Shown here in pieces: positions 27,250 through 34,993 of a stretch of 64,000 nt of DNA (position 1 is the stretch's first letter; each line of letters begins with the position of its first letter). Made by a program: the position numbers and the translations under genes. Origin of the DNA: Candidatus Schekmanbacteria bacterium (GTDB lineage: Bacteria; CSSED10-310; JACPHN01); the NCBI GenBank assembly GCA_016188575.1, contig JACPHN010000023.1:80039-144038 (forward strand), read 5' to 3'. Under the pieces are notes generated by a model. That model was not told the DNA's origin and made no database searches. It worked only from the letters and a program-made list of their open reading frames with translations.

Positions 27250-29373
27250 TCAGCGGGCGCTGCGCGTCAAGGCGAGTCCGACCGCGAGCAAGGCCAGTCC
27301 CGCAAACAGGCGCAGAGGGGCATCGGTTCCGCCACGCGGCAGCATGCCGTGGGACATTCCTGCCGGCACGGCATTGGCGAGGCGGTGCTCCCGCGACTCT
27401 CCGGTTGCTGTGGAAGTTTCGTCCACCGCGACGAAGCTCGTGTAGGGGGTCACCAGCTTGAAGAGCGTGGCCAGGGAGATGACGTCCGCGCGCACCTGCC
27501 CCGCCGCGGCGCCATCGTGAAGCGAGTCGAGCAGTGCCTCGACCTTGGCGCGCGCCCAGCGCGTGGCGATGCCCGTCGACGTGTGGGCGCTTGGCCTGGA
27601 ATCCACGCGCAGTGCAAAGGAGGCGCTCGCCGACTTGCCGCGCACCGCGACAGATACCTCGTCGTGGGCACCCCGGAGCCTGACCGCCGCGACCAGCGGC
27701 TCCCGCGCGAACAGGTCCGGCAACGGATTCGGGTACACCTCCGCGGTGACATCGATTCCCCAGTCCAGCGCAAGGTCGGTCCAAACCGGCCGGTCGAGCC
27801 GGGCGAAAAAAGCGTCGATCGGGTTGACGTCCGTCTCGTTTTCGGCGATGAAGGTCGACAATCCCTGGCCCAGTTGCGCCATTTTCCGCATCAGATAACG
27901 GTTCGGCGCGGAGCCGATGCCGATCGTGTGCAAGCGGGTGGATCCGAGGCGTGGCGCAATCTCGGCCAGAATCGCGGCCTCACCGCTCACGGCACCATCC
28001 GTTAGAAAGACGATCTGGGTAACGGCGCCGCCGTTTGCTTCCCGGGCGACCAGATCGAGGGCCGTGATCAGCGCACCTCGAATGTTCGTGCCGCCTCCGG
28101 CTTCCAGACGAGCCACCCATGCCGACACTGACGCCACGTTCGCGGCAGTGGCCGCATAAAAGGAGCCGCCGAATGTGGACGTGTCATCGTCGAACTCGAC
28201 GATACCGAAGCGGTCCGTGGCCCGCAATCGGTGGAGCGCCGCCGCCAGCGCTTCCTTGGCGAGGTGAATTGACGCTCCCGCCATCGAACCGGATGTGTCG
28301 ATTACAAAAAGCGTGCTGGCCGCGAGCGACTTGCCACTTGGGCGCCAGGCGGGCGGGACGATCATGAGCAGCCCGTAGGTCTCGCCATCTCGGGTCTCGG
28401 TGAGGAGCGCGGTGGTCGGTTCATCGCCAGGACGGGGCCGCCACCGCAGTGTGAAGTCGCGGTCGGGCAGGAAGTCGCCGGCAGGCGGCAGCACGAGCCA
28501 GGCGCCATCGCGCTCAATCGCATGAATGGGATGCGAGTCACTGGTTACCTCGGTGAGCGGCACACCGGCGTCGATGCGCACGGAGATGATTCCTTTCGGG
28601 GCGGGCCCCGAGCTTGAGGAAGCGAAGGGAGGACTGACGCGGTCCGCCGCTGAGGCATCCGCGGCGGCGCTGGTGAACCGCGGCGTGAGCGTGAACGGGA
28701 ACGCCAGGCTGAATGCGCCCGCCTCGTAGGATACCTCGTCGACGAAGCTCACGATGACCGTAACGGACTCGCCTGGGTTGACGTTGGCGACGCTGGTAGT
28801 GAACAGGTTGGGCCGCGCCTGATCGAGCAGGGCCGCCTTGCGGCCGGTGGCGCGGGCGTTGGCGTAGGTGGCCTGCGCCTGCTGGCGCTCCATGATCTTG
28901 CCGGCGATCTGACGGGAGCCGATGCGCAGCTCGAGGCCATCCACGGCGCTGCGCTCGGGGAGCGGCAAGACGTATATGGCGTCGATGACGTGGTCGGTGG
29001 GGTTGGCGAAGATCTGGGTAACCGTGCCCTGAGCGACCAGCCCGGCCACGCGAATGTCGACAGACATATCCAGAATGGGCAGCGGAATTAGCCCATCTGG
29101 AGATTGCCACAGCAGCTCGCCGCTACCAACTTCGTCAGTCGAGGCGACGGGGCGTGGCTTCCAGAGCTTCAGCAGCCGCTCGAAAATCGGGTTTGCGGCG
29201 TGAAGCTCGGCGCGGGCAGCGGGGCAGAGCAGCAGGAGGAGCAGGGCGGCGACCAGCGAGAGAAGCGCGGCGGTCGCTGCGCGCTGGCCGGTGCGGCGGT
29301 GACAGGGAAGGAGGGGGAGTGTTTCGGCGCCGCCAGCGGAGCGCGGCAGATGGAGATGTGCGGTGGCATGCAT
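27250..29373 (-). CDS. Sortase target protein with VIT and VWA domains
   Basis: 707 aa, matching the marine proteobacterial sortase-target family. A signal peptide ends near PAARA (~residue 55). A VIT domain follows (~75-200: TVTQIFANPTDHVIDAIYVLPLPE), then a VWA domain with MIDAS motif DTSGSMAG (~355-362) and GGGTNIRGAL. The C-terminus is a sorting signal: LPRGG (678-682), a hydrophobic stretch LFAGLALLAVGLAL and Arg tail. The usual LPxTG reads LPRGGT here. ATG 29373 has GGAGA 9 nt upstream. The sortase gene follows, so enzyme and substrate are co-expressed. Confidence 0.9.
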   Translation of the reverse strand: MHATAHLHLPRSAGGAETLPLLPCHRRTGQRAATAALLSLVAALLLLLLCPAARAELHAANPIFERLLKLWKPRPVASTDEVGSGELLWQSPDGLIPLPILDMSVDIRVAGLVAQGTVTQIFANPTDHVIDAIYVLPLPERSAVDGLELRIGSRQIAGKIMERQQAQATYANARATGRKAALLDQARPNLFTTSVANVNPGESVTVIVSFVDEVSYEAGAFSLAFPFTLTPRFTSAAADASAADRVSPPFASSSSGPAPKGIISVRIDAGVPLTEVTSDSHPIHAIERDGAWLVLPPAGDFLPDRDFTLRWRPRPGDEPTTALLTETRDGETYGLLMIVPPAWRPSGKSLAASTLFVIDTSGSMAGASIHLAKEALAAALHRLRATDRFGIVEFDDDTSTFGGSFYAATAANVASVSAWVARLEAGGGTNIRGALITALDLVAREANGGAVTQIVFLTDGAVSGEAAILAEIAPRLGSTRLHTIGIGSAPNRYLMRKMAQLGQGLSTFIAENETDVNPIDAFFARLDRPVWTDLALDWGIDVTAEVYPNPLPDLFAREPLVAAVRLRGAHDEVSVAVRGKSASASFALRVDSRPSAHTSTGIATRWARAKVEALLDSLHDGAAAGQVRADVISLATLFKLVTPYTSFVAVDETSTATGESREHRLANAVPAGMSHGMLPRGGTDAPLRLFAGLALLAVGLALTRSAR

Positions 29374-29580
29374 CGTTCGTGTTCTCCGTAAGAGGACATG
29401 GACCTCATGCGAAGAGGAGCACGAAGCGTGCCATCGACCCGATCGCGCGGTGCTCGCGTCCGAGCAGTAGAGACAGGGGCGGAGGCGTGGCTCTTTGACA
29501 CGTACTGTGGCCGGCGGGCACGGCCGCGCCCGCCGAGCGAGGAAAGCAGCCGGCAAGTCGCCGGCCGCCGTGAGGCATTG

Positions 29581-30369
29581 TCAGGCGTCCAGCCTGCGAG
29601 CGTAAACGTTGATGCCGACCACGCCAAACTTCCGTGCCGTCTTCTCCTTCGACGTGCCCAGGAAGGGATCGAACCTGCGGACCTCGCGCGCGTCCGCGAA
29701 CCCGTGCTGGCACAGGCCATCGGTAAGCTCTGCGACCTGCAGAGCACCGGCAATTCAGCCGGTCCAGAGATCGATATCGCGGCGGGTTTTCTCCGACAGG
29801 TCCTGCTCGACGACGATGTCGGCAAGCTGAAGACGGCCGCCGGGCCGCAGGATCCGCGCGATCTCGCGGAAGGCGCGGCTTTTATCGGGGGTAAGGTTGA
29901 GGACGCCGTTGCTGATGACAACGTCTGCGGAGGCTGTGGCCACCGGCAGGTCGAGGGCGTCACCGCGCCGGAGCTCGACGTTGGTAGCGCCCATGACCTT
30001 GACCGCGCGATCGGCGCGCTCGAGCATCTCGGTGGTCATGTCGACGCCGATGGCGCGGCCGGACGGGCCAACGCGCCGGGCGGCCAGCAGGAGATCCATG
30101 CCGGCGCCGCAACCGATGTCGACAACGACCTCACCCATCTGCAGAGGCGCGATCGCGCACGGGTTTCCGACGCCGGCAAACGAGGAGGTGGCATCCGCGG
30201 GGAGCGCCGCGAGCTCGGCGAGATCGTAGCCGAGCCGCTCGGCGGCGTAGTGCGGGCCACGGTGAAAATGGAACTCGCCGTTCGGCTCCACCGCGACGCG
30301 CGAGTAGATGGCGCGAACCTCGACGGCGAGGCGCGCCGTATCGAGATCGACCGGGCAACTCAAGGACAT
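29581..30369 (-). CDS. ArsM-like SAM methyltransferase, predicted selenoprotein (TGA = Sec205)
   Basis: 262 aa if TGA at 29755-29757 is read through. Class I Rossmann methyltransferase: motif I VVDIGCGAGMDLLLAA, VGVDMT-like acidic end, DVVISNGVLNLTPDK and LRPGGRLQLADIVVEQ. The upstream part ends DLWTG-TGA, and the frame continues IAGALQVAELTDGL...FDPFLGTSKEKTARKFG...INVYARR, typical of the family's C-terminus. Arsenite methyltransferases carry a metal-binding Cys at the CIAGA position, so Sec replacing Cys fits. A SECIS-like hairpin follows the TGA. ATG 30369 has GGAGG 8 nt upstream. The substrate is probably a metalloid or thiol; read-through is inference. Confidence 0.8.
29723..29752 (-). 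promoter_or_regulatory. Predicted bacterial SECIS hairpin
   Basis: Read on the minus strand, 9 nt after the TGA comes stem GCTCTGC (29745-29739), loop AGGTC (29738-29734) and stem GCAGAGC (29733-29727). The stem extends outward by CGGT pairing with ACCG across a 2-nt TT bulge. The loop starts 16 nt after the TGA. As I recall it, the E. coli fdhF element has the same GC-AGGTCT-GC apex at about the same distance, and SelB binds the loop GGU. No sel genes are in this window. Confidence 0.75.
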
Positions 30370-30619
30370 GAAACAGTCCTCCGTCGGGTTGAAGGAAGGG
30401 TCGCCCGGCCCGGCGCGGCGCGCCGGGTGGCGGCCATGATGCTTTCTGCTTGTAGCATGCGCCTGACGGCGAAACAAGCGCCGAGCGAGCGGTGACGTGC
30501 GGAGCGGCCGCGATCGCCGGGAGCTACGACCCATTGGCAAGGGTCTTTCGCGGCGATAGCATGAATGCAGGCGTCGCGCCTTTCACTGGAAAGACCCCTC
30601 GCGCTGGGATGGTGCCGGA

Positions 30620-33600
30620 ATGAACCGTACTGGATGGTCTCTCGCGCAACGACCGACGCACGGCCGCGTTTGTCTCATGGCCCTGTGGCTCGGGGTAGCG
30701 GCGCTCGCCCACGGGATGGCGGAAGCCGCGACGATCGGGGGAACGATTAACGATCAGTCGGGCAATCCCGTGGCGGAAGGCTCGGTGTTCGTGTTCGATC
30801 TGGCGAACGAGCTGCGGGATCCGCCGGTCACGGCATACATCGGCACCGACGGCTCGTACGAAGTGGTGGCTCCCAACAGCGTCCTGCTCGTTGCGGCGCA
30901 TTCTCCGGGTCACGCCACGACGTTTCACGGGGCGGCCGGTGTGGACGTGACCGATTGGACCCGGGCGGATTTCGTTATCGCGGTGACCGGCGGCTCGCTT
31001 CCCATCGACATTCGGTTGATCGGGGCAAGCGGCTACATCGAGGGCAGAGTCACGGACGAGACCGGGTCTCTGGTGGCCAATGCCGCGGTGACCGCCTACC
31101 CGCTCATCTCGCTGGTACCGCGGCAGGTGCTGACCAATGAAAGCGGCGCCTATCGGCTGGGGGATTTGGCCCCGGACAGCTACTACGTGGTCGCGCAAGT
31201 GGACGGAAAAGCGGCGCAGTACTATCCGTCGGCGGACGTGTGGGGCGCCGCGGTACCGGTCGCGGTCGGCGCCAGCGCGCCATATCCCTCGGGGATCAAT
31301 TTCACGCTCGGCCAGGCCGGGCGGATTCGGGGTCAGGTGCTGACCGGGGACGGCGAAAACGCCATCGCAGGAGTGGTCGTCACAGCGTTCACGCGCAACC
31401 AGGAGTGGGTGCAGCAGGCGCTGCCCACCGGCGACGATGGCGTATTCACGCTCGCGAGCTTGCCTCTGGGCGACTTTGTGCTCGCTACTACCTCGACGTG
31501 GCTGGCCGGCAACGGCGGCGGCTGGGTGGACGTTTACTACCCAGAGGCCGACACCTTCTCGGGGGCCACGCCGATCACGCTCACGGCGGATCAGCCCGAG
31601 AAACTGGACGCCGACTTTCGACTGAAGGCGGGCAGCTCAATCGCCGGGCAGGTATGCAGCGTGGCCGGGCCGGGCATTGCGGACGCCGCGGTCGTCGCCT
31701 TCGCGTCGGACTACTACACCACCGGTACCTATCGTTACGCAGTGACGGATGATAGCGGTAACTACGTCATCAACGGGACGCGGCCGGGGGCGTACGTGCT
31801 GGTGGCGCTCGCGGAAGGCTATGTGGCCGAATTCTACGACGGCGTATTGACGCCGGATCAGGCCACAGCGATCGTCATCCCCGACGGCGGTGCGCAACTG
31901 CTCGACAAGAGCTTCAGCCTGGAGACCGGGCGCAGCGTGTCGGGGAAGGTCACGGGGCCCGACGGGGTTGCCGTCGCCGGCGGGCAGGTCGTGGCGATCG
32001 ATCCCCAGTCCGGCCTGGAGCGCGACGATCAGACCGACGCCAGCGGCAACTACACGATCGCCGGCCTGCTGGCGGTAGATGGCTATCGCCTCGAAGCGCG
32101 CGCGCCCGGGTATGGCAGCGGCGCGCACCCCGTGCCGATCGACTTGACAGTCAGCGACCAGATTGGAAAAGACATCGCGCTGACCGATTCGCGGTCGCTT
32201 TCCGGAACGGTTCGCGCAGACGATGGCGGGGGCCGACATGTGCCGGTGGCCGGGGCCTGGGTGCAGGCCTACTCCGCGACGCGCGGGGGCACGCAGGTGG
32301 CGGTCACCGGAAACGACGGCACGTATCGGATCTTCGATCTTCCCGCGGCGAATGACGTGCTGGTCGTGGCGGCGTCAGCGCAGCATGCCCCGCAGTACTA
32401 CGACGGCGCGAACAGCCCGGAGACCGCCACTGAGGTCGACCTGTCGGCTGGCAATGCGAGCGACATCGATTTCGCGCTGGCGGCGGGGAGGCAGATCACG
32501 GGAGCGATCAGCGACGGTGCTGGCCAGCCGGTGGTCGGTGCGGGTGTCTGGGCGTATTCCGCAACGCGCCGAGCGGCGGGGTGGGCGATGACCGGCGTGG
32601 GCGGGGAGTATGCCATCACCGGCCTGGTTGCGGCGCCGGACTACCTGGTCGCGGCATCCGCCGGAAACGCCGCCACCACCTTCAATCCTGGCGTTGCGAA
32701 TCCGGCGGCGGCGACGCTCGTGAATCTGGACGCCAGAAATGGGGAGGCGAGCTTTGCGCTGATTAACCCGGGCAGCATCTCCGGCACGGTGCAGGAGCAG
32801 GACCGAGGCGTGGCCGGGGCGGTCGTTTTCGCTTATTCCGGGGCGACGGGCGCCGGAGGCACGGCCGAGACCGCGGCGGATGGCACGTACAAGATCACGG
32901 GGCTGGCGCCGGCGGCGGACTACGTGGCCGGTGTGGTCGCGGACAAGTTCGCGGCACAGTTCTTCCAGCAGGTGGGCTCGGTGAGCGATGCAACGTTGGT
33001 GCCGGTCAACGCGGGGGCGGATACACCGGCGGTCGACTTCGACCTGGCGCGCGGCGGGCGCATTGCGGGGCGGGTATCGGACGGCGTGGCGGCAGTCGGC
33101 GGCGCGAACGTCGCGGTCTTCGATGGCGTGGGCGGCTACGTGACGCAGGCACAGTCCGGGGAGGACGGCACGTTCAAGACGATCGCGGTCGCTCCGGGCA
33201 ACTACACCCTCGAGGCCATGACGGCAACAGCCGTGCGGCGCGACGTGACGGCGGTGGCGGTCGTGGCGGGGGAGACAACTGACGTCGGCGATGTCGTGCT
33301 GGACGAGACGTTGGCGGGAGCAATCTCCGGAACGCTCACGGGCGCCGGCGGTCCGATCGCGACGGAGGCGGTCGTGTTCGCGTACTCCGACTCCGCGGCT
33401 GCGTGGGTGCAAAGCGGCGTGGCGGATGGGACGGGCGCCTATGTGATCGAGGGCCTGGCGGCGGGCAGTTATCGGCTTTATGCGGCGGCCGAAGGGTTTG
33501 CCGGGGAGTTTTATGACGATGCGGCGGATCTGGCCACGGCGATGCCGGTGGTGGTGGCGGCCGGAGGGGTGACGAGCGGCATCGGCATGGAGCTGGCGGC

Positions 33601-34690
33601 GGGGGGAGGGAGCAGGCGCGGCCGGTGGAGCGGCTTCATGGCGAACTTCGGAGCGACCACCGGTCCTGGCGCCGGCCGCTGGTACAATGGCGAGCGCATC
33701 GGGCTGTCCTGGGTTCCGCCGCAGGACGCTTCGGTGTCCGGATACAGCCTCGTCTGGGATAGCTCGCCGTCCACGCAGGCGGCGCCGCGGGTCACCCTGG
33801 ATGGCCGGGCCGACACGTCCGAGAGCCCGGTATTGGACGCGGATGGGACCTACTATGCGCACTTGCGGGCTCTCGGCATCGTGGATTCCGAGCCGGTCTG
33901 GGGCGATACGTATCATGCGGGCCCCTTCCTGTTGGACCGTACGCCGCCTTCGGCCCCGACCGGCGCAGCCGCAACTGCCTCCGACGGGAGAGTGCAGCTT
34001 TCGTGGGAGAGCTCCGCGGAGGACGTCGGCGGTTCGTCGCTCGCCGAGGTCCGCGTGACACGTGGTACGGACGCCTACCCAACTACCTCGCGCGACGGCA
34101 CGGTGATCTATGCCAACGCGCAGCCGCAGCGCGGCGGCACGGATGGGACGACGGACACCGGGCTGAGCAACGGAACGGCGTACTATTACGGGTTATTCGC
34201 GGTGGACGGCGCGGGCAATGAGTCTTCGCCGGTTCAGCTTGCGGCCACTCCGACCAGTGTCGGCCAGGACGTCACGCCACCAGCCTCCGTGCAGGGGCTC
34301 ACGGCCACACCGGTCGCCGGAGGGGTTCAGCTTACGTGGAAAAAACCGGCGAGCGGCGACGTTGGCGGTGTTCTCCTGGTTTACCGGACGGATCGGTACC
34401 CCGGGGATCCCAATGATGGAGAGCTGGCCGGAGATGTGAAGGCGAGCGAGAGCTCCGCGGGGCCTGTTGTGCATGGTGGTCTCAGCGAATCCCAAACGTA
34501 CTTCTACGCCGCTTTCGCGTACGATCTCACGGGAAATACAGCCGGCGCGATCCCTGGTAGCCGGGCGCAGGCCACGCCTCTTCCCCCCGTGCCAGTGCTG
34601 TGGGGAACAGCGGGGGTGGCTGCGTTCGTTCTGGCTGGGATAATGGCGCGGCGGCGGCGGCGCCATAGCGCGGTTGACCGCGGCTTGTGA
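30620..34690 (+). CDS. Large repeat surface protein (carboxypeptidase-regulatory-like and FN3 domains)
   Basis: 1356 aa. Signal peptide (MALWLGVAALAHGMAEA region). About ten beta-sandwich repeats follow, with patterns such as SGTVRADDGG...VAGAWVQAYSATRGG...GNDGTYRIFDLPA; these are CarboxypepD_reg-like. Two fibronectin-type-III-like domains come next (RTPPSAPTGAAATASDGRVQLSWE; VTPPASVQGLTATPVAGGVQL). The C-terminus has PLPPVPVLWG, a hydrophobic helix and an RRRRR tail, shaped like a sorting signal but without LPxTG. ATG 30620 lacks a strong RBS; ATG 30677 could be the start. It is presumably an envelope-anchored structural protein. Confidence 0.82.
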   Translation: MNRTGWSLAQRPTHGRVCLMALWLGVAALAHGMAEAATIGGTINDQSGNPVAEGSVFVFDLANELRDPPVTAYIGTDGSYEVVAPNSVLLVAAHSPGHATTFHGAAGVDVTDWTRADFVIAVTGGSLPIDIRLIGASGYIEGRVTDETGSLVANAAVTAYPLISLVPRQVLTNESGAYRLGDLAPDSYYVVAQVDGKAAQYYPSADVWGAAVPVAVGASAPYPSGINFTLGQAGRIRGQVLTGDGENAIAGVVVTAFTRNQEWVQQALPTGDDGVFTLASLPLGDFVLATTSTWLAGNGGGWVDVYYPEADTFSGATPITLTADQPEKLDADFRLKAGSSIAGQVCSVAGPGIADAAVVAFASDYYTTGTYRYAVTDDSGNYVINGTRPGAYVLVALAEGYVAEFYDGVLTPDQATAIVIPDGGAQLLDKSFSLETGRSVSGKVTGPDGVAVAGGQVVAIDPQSGLERDDQTDASGNYTIAGLLAVDGYRLEARAPGYGSGAHPVPIDLTVSDQIGKDIALTDSRSLSGTVRADDGGGRHVPVAGAWVQAYSATRGGTQVAVTGNDGTYRIFDLPAANDVLVVAASAQHAPQYYDGANSPETATEVDLSAGNASDIDFALAAGRQITGAISDGAGQPVVGAGVWAYSATRRAAGWAMTGVGGEYAITGLVAAPDYLVAASAGNAATTFNPGVANPAAATLVNLDARNGEASFALINPGSISGTVQEQDRGVAGAVVFAYSGATGAGGTAETAADGTYKITGLAPAADYVAGVVADKFAAQFFQQVGSVSDATLVPVNAGADTPAVDFDLARGGRIAGRVSDGVAAVGGANVAVFDGVGGYVTQAQSGEDGTFKTIAVAPGNYTLEAMTATAVRRDVTAVAVVAGETTDVGDVVLDETLAGAISGTLTGAGGPIATEAVVFAYSDSAAAWVQSGVADGTGAYVIEGLAAGSYRLYAAAEGFAGEFYDDAADLATAMPVVVAAGGVTSGIGMELAAGGGSRRGRWSGFMANFGATTGPGAGRWYNGERIGLSWVPPQDASVSGYSLVWDSSPSTQAAPRVTLDGRADTSESPVLDADGTYYAHLRALGIVDSEPVWGDTYHAGPFLLDRTPPSAPTGAAATASDGRVQLSWESSAEDVGGSSLAEVRVTRGTDAYPTTSRDGTVIYANAQPQRGGTDGTTDTGLSNGTAYYYGLFAVDGAGNESSPVQLAATPTSVGQDVTPPASVQGLTATPVAGGVQLTWKKPASGDVGGVLLVYRTDRYPGDPNDGELAGDVKASESSAGPVVHGGLSESQTYFYAAFAYDLTGNTAGAIPGSRAQATPLPPVPVLWGTAGVAAFVLAGIMARRRRRHSAVDRGL

Positions 34691-34748
34691 GGTACATTGG
34701 GAGGAACCCGCGCTCGTCCTCATGGGCGCTCGGACAAGAGATGGAGCC

Positions 34749-34784
34749 AATGTCCCCTCCCCCCGCTCGCGGGCGGAGGACATT
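34749..34784. repeat. Long inverted repeat, possible terminator hairpin
   Basis: AATGTCC (34749-34755) pairs with GGACATT (34778-34784), with inner CTCC/GGAG and CGC/GCG pairs around a TC loop. It lies 58 nt after the surface-protein stop. No T-run follows, so rho-independent termination is uncertain; composition also matches the GC-palindrome family. Confidence 0.5.
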
Positions 34785-34852
34785 AGGCCATCGTCACGTC
34801 ACCGTCCGTCTCCCGGCACGCGTGATGCACGGTATCGCACACGCTCGGTGTT

Positions 34853-34874
34853 GCGGCGCGATGAATCGCGCCGC
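34853..34874. repeat. REP-like palindrome
   Basis: GCGGCGCGAT-GA-ATCGCGCCGC, perfect 10-bp arms with a GA loop. Shares the CGCGATGAATCGCG core with 17939-17960 and 62392-62411. Confidence 0.75.
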
Positions 34875-34993
34875 TACGCCGTCGCCTATGGGGCAGGCGT
34901 GACTTGTCCCGCGCTCTCACCGCAGCGAATGTCCGGGCGGTGGATCTCCAAAAATGAGGTGCATCACGGGTGCGAGCGGAGGGCGAATGGGTC

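Larger units (their letters stand above)
34691..34993. other. Intergenic region between convergent genes
   Basis: 303 bases. Holds a long inverted repeat (34749-34784) and a REP-like palindrome (34853-34874). No gene is seen. As the flanking genes converge, both elements are placed to end transcription. Confidence 0.6.

Noticed and set aside
29169..29963. 264-codon minus-strand frame over the methyltransferase and intergenic region
   Set aside because: Its translation is Arg/Ser-rich shadow sequence overlapping two supported genes in other frames; no family features.
29755..30540. Methyltransferase ending at the first TGA, with a start far upstream at 30540
   Set aside because: The family C-terminus continues in frame beyond the TGA and a SECIS-like hairpin follows, while residues before ATG 30369 are low-information and GGAGG marks 30369 as the start. 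A plain nonsense mutation remains possible but would not explain the hairpin.
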